Notes: generated by a model not told the origin, from the sequence alone. Shown: positions 17,340 to 25,826, counted from the stretch's first letter. The stretch: 64,000 bases of DNA from Chryseobacterium sp. 52 (GCF_002754245.1 NZ_PEEX01000001.1:62001-126000); one strand, 5' to 3'. Numbers and translations: made by a program.

Positions 17340-18044
17340 TTATGAGATCAACATATTTTTATTTTTCAATGCTAAAATATATTTATCAATGTACAGCTGT
17401 TTTTCTTTTGTTTTATACTGTTGGATATATCTTGGATGTTCCAGGATAATCATTCTATCAAAAAGTTTCGCTTCTTTATTAAGTTTAGCAATAAATTCTG
17501 CATTCTTTTTACCGAGGACAAAGACTTCGGAAGTGTCCAGATCAAGGCTGATATGTTTCTTCAGTGAATCGATCATAAAGTCTTTTACGGCTTCAAAGAG
17601 TTTCTTATCATCATAATAATTGGCGTTCAGCCAACCTGTTTTTGTTTTTCTTACAATCGCCAGCGGAAAGGGTGAATTGATATACATCTCTTTATAAAAC
17701 TCATCTGCTCCGCCATATTCAGCAATCATATCGTACATGAAGACTGAGGAAACTTCATGCGTGCGGGCCGACTGCATTTTGATCCCGCAAACAGCTTCCA
17801 GTCTTTTGGTATCGGTAAACGGAACCCCCGTGATACCTGCTCCGTGACGGCTTGGATTAATTCCAATAATGAATTTCCTTTGATTGGAATCATTATAATA
17901 TTGGTGATAAAACTTTTGCATGACCTCCATTGTTTCTGGATGATCCAGATACGGATTCAGAACCTCAAAACCTTCAGGAAGCCTGCCTACATATTTCAGA
18001 TTCTCATTAAACTGAACAACTTTATCTGCAAAAGTTTTATTCAT
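17340..18044 (-). CDS. SMUG2-family uracil-DNA-glycosylase-like protein
   Basis: The 234-residue product matches the SMUG2 (formerly DUF4918) group. The first active-site motif is GINPSRHGAGITGVPF (residues 61-76), equivalent to the GMNPG...TGVPF loop of SMUG1 that holds the catalytic water with Asn. The second motif is EHPRYIQQY (His203), equivalent to the HPSP loop that inserts into DNA. The family excises uracil or related damaged bases. The start lies 2 bases after the stop of the DUF4241 gene, and the helicase gene follows 21 bases downstream, so this is a tight operon. Family call is strong from both motifs; substrate is inferred from family. Confidence 0.85.
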   Translation of the reverse strand: MNKTFADKVVQFNENLKYVGRLPEGFEVLNPYLDHPETMEVMQKFYHQYYNDSNQRKFIIGINPSRHGAGITGVPFTDTKRLEAVCGIKMQSARTHEVSSVFMYDMIAEYGGADEFYKEMYINSPFPLAIVRKTKTGWLNANYYDDKKLFEAVKDFMIDSLKKHISLDLDTSEVFVLGKKNAEFIAKLNKEAKLFDRMIILEHPRYIQQYKTKEKQLYIDKYILALKNKNMLIS

Positions 18045-18046
18045 AT

Positions 18047-18817
18047 TTAATTTTTAAGAAAAACGAAATTTTCAGGTTGGTCATCATCTTCCTCTCCTTC
18101 CTCATCTTCGTCACTTAAAGCCAGTTCAATATCAATAAACTGGATATAAAGTCCACAAATAGCATTGGCTTCATCGTACGCAAAATAAACGGGATAACCT
18201 CCGTCTCCGAAACCGCTTGCAAACATGGGAATGGTATATTCTGTATCCGGAACCGTCCAGTTGATCCAGTCTCCTGCCGCTCTCTGATTGTTGGGATGGT
18301 CTTTATAGCTTTGTGCGAAAATTCCGGCAAAATAATCATCATAGAGATTATCGGCTTCTGTTTCGTCTGCAAATTTATCGACAAAAGGAAGTACTTCTTT
18401 ATCCGTAATACACCCTAAACCGGCATCCACTGCAAAACCAAAAAAATCGTCTTCGGCCACGCCTTCCAATTCTTCAATTCCAATTAAGGCTTCTCTGTAA
18501 ATGACTGGTTTTTCTTTGGTAAATTCAACTTTCACAACAGCATACCGGTCTCCCCAATCTTCAGATTTCGCCACGGCAATTGTTACAGGGAAATTTCCTA
18601 TCGGAGCCTGAATGAAATAAGGTGACTGATTCGCATTCAGGGAAACAAGCGGATCTCTCACCACTATTTTTCCGGAAGGAAGGGAAACGTTTCCAATTTC
18701 CATCACTTCCAGTTTCTGTCCCAGAATTTCATTTAAGGTAAAATAGGTTTCCAAATCTACAGGACAAGTAAGAATATCTTTTACTTCTTCCCATTTTTGC
18801 ATCCAGCTTTCGTTCAT
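18047..18817 (-). CDS. DUF4241 domain protein
   Basis: The 256-residue soluble acidic protein shows the DUF4241 features VRDPLVSL (about 53-60), the PYFIQAPIGNFPVTIAVA segment, and FGDGGYPVYFAYDE near the C-terminus, followed by a very acidic tail (SDEDEEGEEDDDQPE). DUF4241 proteins have no settled biochemical role; many occur beside polymorphic-toxin immunity genes. Here it sits 46 bases after a SUKH-family gene and 2 bases before the SMUG2-like glycosylase gene, so it may be regulatory or protective for that operon. That role is inference. Confidence 0.8.
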   Translation of the reverse strand: MNESWMQKWEEVKDILTCPVDLETYFTLNEILGQKLEVMEIGNVSLPSGKIVVRDPLVSLNANQSPYFIQAPIGNFPVTIAVAKSEDWGDRYAVVKVEFTKEKPVIYREALIGIEELEGVAEDDFFGFAVDAGLGCITDKEVLPFVDKFADETEADNLYDDYFAGIFAQSYKDHPNNQRAAGDWINWTVPDTEYTIPMFASGFGDGGYPVYFAYDEANAICGLYIQFIDIELALSDEDEEGEEDDDQPENFVFLKN

Positions 18818-18863
18818 TGTTTTATTTTTTGATTTGAATTAAGGGTTAAAAATACCTGTTTAT

Positions 18864-19400
18864 TTATTCATTGTCAAATTCATCTTCATCTTTCAAACCT
18901 TTTATAAAAGTTTCAAAGTCTTTGGCAAGAAATGTCTTCTTATAATCATCTTCCTGATCAATATGAACGACTTCCGGTTCTCCTTTATTTCCACATTTGG
19001 AATAATCCAGCAATACCATATCATGTCCTGCAGAAGGGCAGTCACCAATATACACTCCTGTAGCCGGATATCCCCATTCTTCCATCATAAATTTACTTCC
19101 CAGCTCTCCGCAAATGGAATAGGTTTTATGCCGTCCTATTCCCATAATTCCGGTAATGGCGATATGATCTTCTGCCCAGGAAGTACTTTCTGAAGTTGGA
19201 AAACAAGATTTCTCCACCAATCCGCCGTTATGCAGTCTCATCAGCTCGATGTATGAGGCAGGCAGTTTGTAACCAAGCTCTTCTTCTATGGAGGCAATAA
19301 GTTCATCATCCGGAAACGGTTCTTCATAATCTCTTACCGAATAGCTGCTTTCACTCCAAAAGTCTGTAAAATCAAAGTCTTTGAAAAATTGTAGTTCCAT
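18864..19400 (-). CDS. SMI1/KNR4 (SUKH) family protein
   Basis: A 178-residue acidic protein with the SUKH signature: IASIEEELGYKLPASYIELM (about 40-59) followed by LHNGG, and later GIMGIGR and the YIGDCPSAGHDMVLLDYS strand pair. SUKH proteins commonly act as immunity proteins against nuclease toxins, and some are regulatory scaffolds. No cognate toxin lies beside it. It begins 66 bases after the paaZ stop, with a terminator in between, and is followed by DUF4241, SMUG2 and helicase genes on the same strand. Confidence 0.85.
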   Translation of the reverse strand: MELQFFKDFDFTDFWSESSYSVRDYEEPFPDDELIASIEEELGYKLPASYIELMRLHNGGLVEKSCFPTSESTSWAEDHIAITGIMGIGRHKTYSICGELGSKFMMEEWGYPATGVYIGDCPSAGHDMVLLDYSKCGNKGEPEVVHIDQEDDYKKTFLAKDFETFIKGLKDEDEFDNE

Positions 19401-19414
19401 ATATTTTGTTGAGT

Positions 19415-19442
19415 AAAAAAGGGAGCCTTATAAAAAGCTCCC
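19415..19442 (-). terminator. Rho-independent terminator at the end of the paa cluster
   Basis: On the minus strand GGGAGC and GCTCCC form a 6-bp stem around a ten-base A/T loop, followed by six T. It lies 25 bases beyond the paaZ stop and just before the SUKH gene, so it separates the phenylacetate transcript from the helicase cluster. Confidence 0.75.
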
Positions 19443-19466
19443 TCAAATATCTTTATTTATTTTGAA

Positions 19467-21962
19467 TTAAATCAATCCAAACTGCTCAAAGTGGTGGGTA
19501 AAATGCTTTTTGTGCATCAGCTCCCACATTTCTCTGTTAAGTTTTCCGAATACAAAATTCATATGCTCTGCCTGCGGATTTTCTTTATAGTAAATTGAAA
19601 ATCTTTTTAACGTATCCAGGAAGGATTGTTTTGCGATTTCAAGATTTTTATGTTTTAATTCCAACAAAGTTTCATCTTCAGCTAAGAAAGGAGCCGGGAA
19701 ATCTTTCGGCATTTTTCTGTGGTTATAAAGTGAATCCTGCCATTTTTCCAATTGCTCTTCCGGGGTGAAACATTTATCTGCTTCCGGTTCACCTAAGCTT
19801 ACCAAAACGCCATGTTCCAGATGTTCGATCATTTGTTGTGCAGACATTTTACCCCAATTGAGCGGTGTGGTTTCTGTTAACCCATTGACTATTTTCTGAA
19901 CATTTTTCACATTCAGATCAATGAAAGGAGAATGTTTTGCCACGAGTGTTAAAATTGTAGCTACACAAACAACCTCATCTCTCTGATTCACTACTTCAAC
20001 CAACCATTTTACAACTCCGGAAGGAATATTTCTTCCTTTCACGCCCCTGTTTATTTTTTCCTTCGCCGTTAAATACACGGTGATGGTATCTCCTGCATAG
20101 ACAGGTTTGAAGAATGAACAGTTTTCCAATCCGTAATTCGCGATAACCGGTCCTTTTTTTCCTGAAACGAATAATCCTGCTGCTGCAGAAAGAATGAAGT
20201 ATCCGTGAGCTACTGTTTTATCGAAAATAGTTCCGGTTAAACTTGTAGCATCCGTATGCGCATAGAAATGATCCCATGAGACATTGGAGAAGTTAACGAT
20301 ATCTGCATCGGTAACCGTTCTGCCTGCTGTTTCCAAAGAGTCTCCGACCTCAACATCTTCAAAATACTTCTGGAATGGATGTTTGTCTGCAAATTTCTTT
20401 TCAGCTCCCTGCTGATATACTTTGGTAATTGCCGTTAAAACGTCTGGCGAGCCCTGAATAGCTGTTTTCTGAAGGAAGAAATGAAGACCGTTTAATCCGC
20501 CCATTTCTTCACCGCCTCCTGCTCTTCCAGGACCTCCGTGCATCAGTGTAGGAAGTGGTGAACCGTGACCTGTACTTTCTTTGGCATTGTCTCTGTTCAA
20601 TACAAAAATTCTTCCGTGCTGGGAAGCCATTTTCCACGACGTTTCTGCAATAAATTTCTCATCATGTGAAATGATGGAACCTACCAAGCTTCCTTTCCCT
20701 CTTTTTGCCAACGCTGCAGCTTCTTCTGCATCTTTGTAAGGCATCAGGGTAGAAACAGGTCCGAAAGCTTCTACATCGTGAGAGATATTTTTTTCAAAAG
20801 GTTTATCATTAAGGAATAATTTCGGGCTCATGAACGCTCCCTGCCCGTAATCAGCATCTACCAGTTCATGTTTTCCGTCGTAGACAAGTTCTGTTTCTGC
20901 TTTTAATAGGTCTACTTTTCTTAAGACCTCATCATATTGCTGTTTTCCAACCAAAGATCCCATTCTGGTTTCTCTGCTTAACGGGTTTCCGATCTTAGTT
21001 TGATCTAAAGCTTTAGATAAAGCATTCTGAACGTCACCAATTAAATGTTCAGGAACAATAATTCTTCTGATCGCCGTACATTTCTGACCGGCTTTCGTGG
21101 TCATTTCGGTACGAACTTCTTTGATGAATAAATCAAATTCCGGAGTTCCGGGTTTTGCATCCAGTCCAAGAATCGAACAGTTTAAAGAATCTGCCTCCAT
21201 ATTGAAACGTACTGCGTTTCCGGCAACAGAAGGTAAAGACTTCAGTTTTCTACCTGTGTTGGCAGAACCTGTAAACAATACGGAATCTCCATCCTGAACA
21301 TAGTCCAGAATATTTCCGGGTTCACCACAAACCAACTGAAGTGCACCTTCCGGAAGGACACCGCTTTCAATCATATCCTGAAAAACGGCATTGGTCAGAT
21401 AAGAACCGAATGGAGACGGCTTTACAATAGAAGGAACCCCTGCCAATAATGACGTTGACAGTTTCTCCAACATTCCCCAAACCGGAAAGTTGTATGCATT
21501 GATCTGTATAGAAACTCCTTCACTTGGTGTTAAAATATGAGTTCCCAGGAAAGTTCCGTTCGCAGAAATTTTCTGAGTTTCTCCGTCTACCCAAAACGGA
21601 GTATTGGGAAGCATTCTTTTTGCTAACCCTGAATAGGTAAAGAAAGTACCAAAACCTCCTTCGATGTCTACCCAGGAGTCTGCGTGGGTTGCTCCTGTTT
21701 TATATGATAATTCGTAATATTTTTTCTTTCTTTCTAAAAGGTACAATGCTACTTTTTTCAGCATTTCCCCTCTGTCATAGAATGTCATGGAAGAAAGGTT
21801 TTTGTAACCTACTGTTCTTCCGTAATCAAGAGCCTGTTCAAAATTAAGCCCTTCTGTATCTGAAACAGCGACCTGCTCACCTGTAACAGCATTGTACAAA
21901 GGAACTCCGTTTCCGGTACCTTCTATCCATTCTCCGTAGATATAGTTTTTTAACTTTTCCAT
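19467..21962 (-). CDS. paaZ: PaaZ oxepin-CoA ring-opening enzyme with extra C-terminal DinB/DUF1569-like domain
   Basis: The 831-residue protein starts with an aldehyde dehydrogenase domain (about 1-520; FTGSANTGRKL, catalytic Cys in KAGQKCTAIRR near residue 295) followed by a MaoC-type hydratase domain (about 535-680; WDHFYAHTD and VAHGYF near 583). Together they hydrolyse oxepin-CoA and oxidise the aldehyde product in phenylacetate degradation. E. coli PaaZ is about 680 residues; this one has about 145 more, with NWGKMSAQQMIEHLEHG (near 711) and HKKHFTHHFEQFG at the very end (His817, 820, 823, 824), the pattern of DinB/DUF1569 metal-binding four-helix bundles. It is separated from the rest of the paa genes by four accessory genes. 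Confidence 0.93.
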   Translation of the reverse strand: MEKLKNYIYGEWIEGTGNGVPLYNAVTGEQVAVSDTEGLNFEQALDYGRTVGYKNLSSMTFYDRGEMLKKVALYLLERKKKYYELSYKTGATHADSWVDIEGGFGTFFTYSGLAKRMLPNTPFWVDGETQKISANGTFLGTHILTPSEGVSIQINAYNFPVWGMLEKLSTSLLAGVPSIVKPSPFGSYLTNAVFQDMIESGVLPEGALQLVCGEPGNILDYVQDGDSVLFTGSANTGRKLKSLPSVAGNAVRFNMEADSLNCSILGLDAKPGTPEFDLFIKEVRTEMTTKAGQKCTAIRRIIVPEHLIGDVQNALSKALDQTKIGNPLSRETRMGSLVGKQQYDEVLRKVDLLKAETELVYDGKHELVDADYGQGAFMSPKLFLNDKPFEKNISHDVEAFGPVSTLMPYKDAEEAAALAKRGKGSLVGSIISHDEKFIAETSWKMASQHGRIFVLNRDNAKESTGHGSPLPTLMHGGPGRAGGGEEMGGLNGLHFFLQKTAIQGSPDVLTAITKVYQQGAEKKFADKHPFQKYFEDVEVGDSLETAGRTVTDADIVNFSNVSWDHFYAHTDATSLTGTIFDKTVAHGYFILSAAAGLFVSGKKGPVIANYGLENCSFFKPVYAGDTITVYLTAKEKINRGVKGRNIPSGVVKWLVEVVNQRDEVVCVATILTLVAKHSPFIDLNVKNVQKIVNGLTETTPLNWGKMSAQQMIEHLEHGVLVSLGEPEADKCFTPEEQLEKWQDSLYNHRKMPKDFPAPFLAEDETLLELKHKNLEIAKQSFLDTLKRFSIYYKENPQAEHMNFVFGKLNREMWELMHKKHFTHHFEQFGLI

Positions 21963-22016
21963 ATAGTTTTTTACTTTTTATTTCTTTTTAATGTCTTTAA
22001 AAGCTGCTTTTTCTTT

Positions 22017-22031
22017 AAACCTTATAGGTTT
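22017..22031. repeat. REP-like palindrome beside the RAYT gene
   Basis: AAACCT-TAT-AGGTTT is a perfect 6-bp hairpin with a 3-base loop, 9 bases past the RAYT stop codon. Neither strand has a T-run after it, so it is not a good terminator. Y1-type REP-associated transposases usually lie beside palindromes of this kind, so it may be that element's recognition hairpin. A second copy in the window was not found. Confidence 0.4.
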
Positions 22032-22040
22032 GTGAACCGT

Positions 22041-22610
22041 TTATTCTAAATTCATAAAATCATATTCCACATTAGATCTATGGTATCCTATAAAGTCTTC
22101 TTTTGCATCAAAGTATTTTAAAATCGTGCTTCTTTCAAGACTGCTTGGTTTTTCTATATTAATGTATGAAGAGTATTTCCATTTTTCAACCTGACTTGTA
22201 AAACCATGATGCACTGGATTATTATGGATATAGTGCAGAACTTTAAGTAGATATTTTTCATCCTGAACTTTCTTTCGCCGTAAGAAATCAAGAAAAAGTG
22301 CTCCTTTCCTATTATACTTTTTGTTGTAAGCTTTAGCATAACTATTTAAAAAATTACTGAATGGTTTCATTAAATATTGGTGTTCATTAACAACCTCATC
22401 ATTCTCTAAATCTTTAAATTTTACCAGCAAATGAAAATGGTTCGGCATCAAATAATACGCATAAATTTCAGCTATCGGGGTAATATATTTTAATAATCGT
22501 TCAAGAAAATACTGATAATTACTATCCTCTGCAAATAGTACATCTTTTCCGTTAGCATGTGAATATACATGATAAATACATCCGGGCTCAAAATGTTCTG
22601 CATTGGTCAT
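22041..22610 (-). CDS. REP-associated tyrosine transposase (RAYT, Y1_Tnp family)
   Basis: The 189-residue product has the HUH motif in YYLMPNHFHLLVKF (about 55-68) and the catalytic-tyrosine helix in NFLNSYAKAYNKKYNRKGALF (Tyr near 90-100), then YIHNNPVHHG and KWKYSSY, all diagnostic of RAYTs. These single-copy, domesticated relatives of IS200/IS605 transposases act on REP palindromes rather than moving their own gene. It lies between paaZ and a small membrane gene, in the same direction as the paa genes. A small palindrome lies directly after its stop. Confidence 0.9.
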   Translation of the reverse strand: MTNAEHFEPGCIYHVYSHANGKDVLFAEDSNYQYFLERLLKYITPIAEIYAYYLMPNHFHLLVKFKDLENDEVVNEHQYLMKPFSNFLNSYAKAYNKKYNRKGALFLDFLRRKKVQDEKYLLKVLHYIHNNPVHHGFTSQVEKWKYSSYINIEKPSSLERSTILKYFDAKEDFIGYHRSNVEYDFMNLE

Positions 22611-22634
22611 TTATTTTCTATTAATCCGAAATTT

Positions 22635-22904
22635 TTATTTTTTAATAATGAGTTGCACTATTTTTCTTCCTGCGATAAACAGCAACAACAGAATAAGGGA
22701 AAAATCCAGAATCAGAACTGCATCTGCAAACAGCGTATATAAAAAATCCTTCTGTTTCAGCTTTCTGATCACTTGTTCTGATTCTACATGTTCCAGCGCA
22801 TCGGAAATACCCACTGATTCCCATAACAGATAGAATCCCGCATAATTGATTCCGATAAGGGCAATCAACAGGAAAATCCAATATTTCTTTAGACGATCTA
22901 TCAT
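22635..22904 (-). CDS. small membrane protein (89 aa)
   Basis: Eighty-nine residues with two hydrophobic helices (about 9-28 and 58-80) linked by an acidic loop (SDALEHVESEQVIRK), giving a hairpin topology. It starts immediately after the stop of the DUF6624 gene with no spacer, so the two are co-translated. An overlapping frame gives another short hydrophobic product but lacks this coupling. The function is unknown. Confidence 0.6.
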   Translation of the reverse strand: MIDRLKKYWIFLLIALIGINYAGFYLLWESVGISDALEHVESEQVIRKLKQKDFLYTLFADAVLILDFSLILLLLFIAGRKIVQLIIKK

Positions 22905-24230
22905 TTATTTCTTTTTCTGAAGAAGTTCCAAAGCTTCTTTCAATGTATATTTTTTGTATTCGAAGCCTCCTGCATCTTTAGCGTAATCTTCTATAGTCTT
23001 ACCAAATCCTGAATTCTTTCTCAATTCGTTGACATGCTCCGGATCTTTTACCGGCCACACAAATGAAAGGGTTTCAGGCTTTCCGTTTTTTGTTGAAAAA
23101 ATTGAACGGATCTGCGTTCCATAGAGCTGTTCTTTGTTGTCGTACATCAGCTTTCTGTCCAGCATCATGGCATAGAGTCTGAATGGCAGTTCTTTTTCTT
23201 CTGCTGCTTTTTTGATTAGAGGAAAGTATTTCTCAATTTTAGGGGAATGCTGGATAACATTCCATACGGCATAATTTTCAGGTTCGCCCACCATAGATTT
23301 TCCTGGGTACCCATGTTTTTCAATGATTTTCTCTACTTTAACAAGGTTCTCCTGATCCTGATCGCCCATCTTTTTGATGAGTCCGCTACCAACATCTTCC
23401 TTGGACAGGTTTTTCTCTTTTATGATCTCTGCTTTTCTTTCGGGCGTAATGTTGGGTTGCATCAACTCCCGGTAGATTTGGTCGTCTTTATAGATCTGAG
23501 CAAGCTCTTTTTTGAGTTCAAGGTTGAGCGGTTTTTCTTCGGTTTTCTTATCACCTCCGAACTTCAAAACTTCATCCAAAGTATAATTTTTAAAAACAAA
23601 ACTCTTTCCATAGAGACGCTTGGCATAGCTTTCAACTGTATCATCAAAACCGGCTTCTTTTCTGAGTTTGTTTACGTTTTTAACATCTTTAATAGGCCAA
23701 ATAATAGGCTCGCTTTCTTTCTCTCCGTCGTGAGAAGAAAATCCCTGAGTTCCGTAAATCTGCTCTTTCCCATCATGCATTAACTGTCTGTCCAGCATCA
23801 TAGCATACAGTCTAAACGGAATTTCTTTATGATCAGCAGCCGTTTTAATAACCGGCATATATTGATTAATTTTTGGAGAATGCTGGATAACATACCATGT
23901 GGTTTCGTTTTCCGGCTCTCCTACCAGAGATTTTCCGGGATAGCCATATTCTGCAATAATTTTTTCAACTTTTTCAAGATTAATCTTATCCTGCTCATCC
24001 ATCAGTGACCATAATCTATCCGTAATATCTTCCTTAGTAAGATTTTTTTCTTTCATGACCTTCTCCTTTTGCTCCTGTGAAGCATCAGACTGCATCAGTT
24101 CACGATAGATTTGATCATCTTTTTGAATTCGGGCTAACTCATTTTTAAGCTTTACATTAATTTTCTTATCCTGATTTTTCTGAGCATTCATCAGAACTGA
24201 AAAGAAAATGACAAAAAATAAATATCTCAT
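22905..24230 (-). CDS. secreted protein with two tandem DUF6624 domains
   Basis: After a signal peptide (MRYLFFVIFFSVLMNAQ), the 441-residue protein contains the same unit twice: about residues 25-225 and 230-438. Shared landmarks are KDDQIYRELMQ, KVEKIIAEYGYPGKS / KVEKIIEKHGYPGKS, LVGEPEN / MVGEPEN, VIQHSPKI, and LPFRLYAMMLDR. The unit matches DUF6624, a flavobacterial family of unknown function. The domain duplication is within one gene. It is 19 bases downstream of the esterase gene and directly upstream of a two-helix membrane protein, in an accessory block inside the paa locus. Confidence 0.8.
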   Translation of the reverse strand: MRYLFFVIFFSVLMNAQKNQDKKINVKLKNELARIQKDDQIYRELMQSDASQEQKEKVMKEKNLTKEDITDRLWSLMDEQDKINLEKVEKIIAEYGYPGKSLVGEPENETTWYVIQHSPKINQYMPVIKTAADHKEIPFRLYAMMLDRQLMHDGKEQIYGTQGFSSHDGEKESEPIIWPIKDVKNVNKLRKEAGFDDTVESYAKRLYGKSFVFKNYTLDEVLKFGGDKKTEEKPLNLELKKELAQIYKDDQIYRELMQPNITPERKAEIIKEKNLSKEDVGSGLIKKMGDQDQENLVKVEKIIEKHGYPGKSMVGEPENYAVWNVIQHSPKIEKYFPLIKKAAEEKELPFRLYAMMLDRKLMYDNKEQLYGTQIRSIFSTKNGKPETLSFVWPVKDPEHVNELRKNSGFGKTIEDYAKDAGGFEYKKYTLKEALELLQKKK

Positions 24231-24249
24231 GGTTAGTGTTTTTGGCTCT

Positions 24250-25080
24250 TTATTTCTTCGGCTCTTTATAAGGAAACATCTTTACCAATCCGTCATAAAG
24301 GCTTCTGTGAAGAATGGTGGCATGATTGTCTGTTTCCATCATTTTGTATTCAACTGTCCAGTTTTTCTTTCCTGCTTTTTTAAGAACTTCATAAAGAGAT
24401 CCTGCATCTTTTACCATAACCGGGTGTTCGTCTTTTCCTACAGAAACATACACGAATTTCTTGGTATCCGGTGCTTTTGAAAGTAATTGTGGAGCTTCTT
24501 TTAACAAGCTTTGATCTCCCCACCACAAACTTGGGCTAATGATAAAATAATTGTTGAACATTTCAGGTTTCTTCAAAAGAATTTCTGTGGCTAAAAGTCC
24601 TCCTAAAGATTGACCGAATAAATATTTGTCTGTCGTTTTATAATTGCTTTCCACAAAAGGTTTCAATTCTTTCTCAATAAAGCTGATGAATTGATCTGAG
24701 TGCCCTGCCATTGGAAATTCTTCTTTAAAATCTTTCAGACCTGTTTCAAAGGTGAAATCTCTTTTCCTGTCAATATTGGCAATTCCCACCACAATTGTTT
24801 CCGGCATTGCATACATTAAATTGAAAAACTGTACCAGCCCTGAAACATGGATGATATCTTCTTTCATTGATCCATCCAGAAGATAGATAACCGGATATGA
24901 CTTTGTTTTATCAAAGCCCTGAGGCAGATAAATGTTTAATGTTCTGTCTTCATTTAGGATTTTAGACTTTAAGGTTCTGATTTCACCAATACTCAATGGC
25001 TTTACAGTTCCATCCTGTGCTGAAACGGTACAGGTAAATGCAAACAAAATACTGCAAAGAATAAGAATCTTTTTGATCAT
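24250..25080 (-). CDS. secreted alpha/beta-hydrolase, esterase D/Fes-like
   Basis: The 276-residue product has a signal peptide (cleaved near residue 22, SAQDG) and an alpha/beta hydrolase fold of the putative-esterase type: LNIYLPQGF, YPVIYLLDGS (about 60-69), the nucleophile elbow FGQSLGGLLA (about 156-165), an Asp in SVGKDEHP, and a His in ETDNHATILH near the C-terminus, giving a complete Ser-Asp-His set. Relatives hydrolyse siderophore or other ester bonds in the periplasm. It sits 20 bases downstream of paaY on the same strand, but nothing ties its chemistry to phenylacetate. Confidence 0.85.
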   Translation of the reverse strand: MIKKILILCSILFAFTCTVSAQDGTVKPLSIGEIRTLKSKILNEDRTLNIYLPQGFDKTKSYPVIYLLDGSMKEDIIHVSGLVQFFNLMYAMPETIVVGIANIDRKRDFTFETGLKDFKEEFPMAGHSDQFISFIEKELKPFVESNYKTTDKYLFGQSLGGLLATEILLKKPEMFNNYFIISPSLWWGDQSLLKEAPQLLSKAPDTKKFVYVSVGKDEHPVMVKDAGSLYEVLKKAGKKNWTVEYKMMETDNHATILHRSLYDGLVKMFPYKEPKK

Positions 25081-25100
25081 ATTAATTCTGTAAGGTTATA

Positions 25101-25694
25101 TTATTTCAAGTCAGCCCAGATGCTGTAATCAACGGTTTTGGTGGCTATCTGTTCTACATACTCTGAGAAGGGTTCGCATGGAAGAATGGCTTCTTTTCCT
25201 TCTCTTGCCAGTTGTTGATAGAGTTTGGTTCCTTCGGTTTTCCAATGGATCATTTCGTCAGAAACATCACGGATAATTTTGGCAGGACTTCCTACGATGA
25301 GTTTTCTCGGTTCACATCTGAAATTAGCCGGAACAAAGGCTAAAGCACCGATGATACATTCATCACCAATGACTGCTTTATCCATCACGACAGAGTTCAT
25401 TCCAACCAGACAGTTTCTACCGATGTGTCCTGAATGAATGATGGCTCCGTGTCCGATATGGGCAGACTCTTCCAGGATGGTTTCGATATTCGGGAAAACA
25501 TGAAGCGTACAGTTTTCCTGAACGTTTGCTCCGTCTTTAATGATAATTTTTCCCCAGTCGCCACGGATCACCGCGTTTGGACCGATATACACTTCTTCGC
25601 CAATCTCTACATTTCCGATAATCACCGCCTGTGGGTGAATGTATGCAGAGGGTTTTATAATGGGACGAATGCCGTGGTATGAGTAGATGTTCAT
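25101..25694 (-). CDS. paaY: PaaY, hexapeptide-repeat thioesterase/carbonic-anhydrase-like protein
   Basis: A 197-residue left-handed beta-helix protein with repeated hexapeptides (IGNVEIGEEVYIGPNAVIRGD, HIGHGAIIHSGHIGRNCLVG), including the gamma-carbonic-anhydrase-type histidines at HVFPN, HIGHG and HSGH. PaaY proteins of the phenylacetate cluster hydrolyse stalled CoA thioester by-products. Its place in the cluster, after paaJ, supports the assignment. The C-terminal ~40 residues (CEPFSEYVEQIATKTVDYS) form a helical tail as in other PaaY proteins. Confidence 0.88.
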   Translation of the reverse strand: MNIYSYHGIRPIIKPSAYIHPQAVIIGNVEIGEEVYIGPNAVIRGDWGKIIIKDGANVQENCTLHVFPNIETILEESAHIGHGAIIHSGHIGRNCLVGMNSVVMDKAVIGDECIIGALAFVPANFRCEPRKLIVGSPAKIIRDVSDEMIHWKTEGTKLYQQLAREGKEAILPCEPFSEYVEQIATKTVDYSIWADLK

Positions 25695-25722
25695 AAAATT
25701 TCTGTTAAAAGTTTAATTTAAC

Positions 25723-25800
25723 AATGTATCAATGTAACTGTTTGTCCGTTGAAATTCTTCAGCAGCCTCAGCATGACAGGAATTATTACATTGATACATT
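25723..25800. repeat. spacer inverted repeat, paaJ-paaY
   Basis: Perfect 15-base arms AATGTATCAATGTAA (25723-25737) and TTACATTGATACATT (25786-25800) enclose 48 bases. The core TGTATCAATGTAAC also occurs in the paaC-paaD spacer (32423-32436). The loop contains AGCAGCCTCAGCATGACAG, which resembles REP-type sequence. There is no clean T-run for a terminator. Confidence 0.65.
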
Positions 25801-25826
25801 TTTATATTGTTACAGTATTGAAAGAG

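Noticed and set aside
22642..22881. 79-codon minus-strand frame overlapping the 89-residue membrane gene
   Set aside because: The 89-residue frame starts right after the DUF6624 stop and has a clear two-helix pattern; the other has no such context.
23247..23783. 178-codon plus-strand frame opposite the DUF6624 gene
   Set aside because: It lies entirely antisense to a protein with a signal peptide and a conserved two-unit repeat; its translation is hydrophobic and Phe-rich, as expected of a shadow frame.
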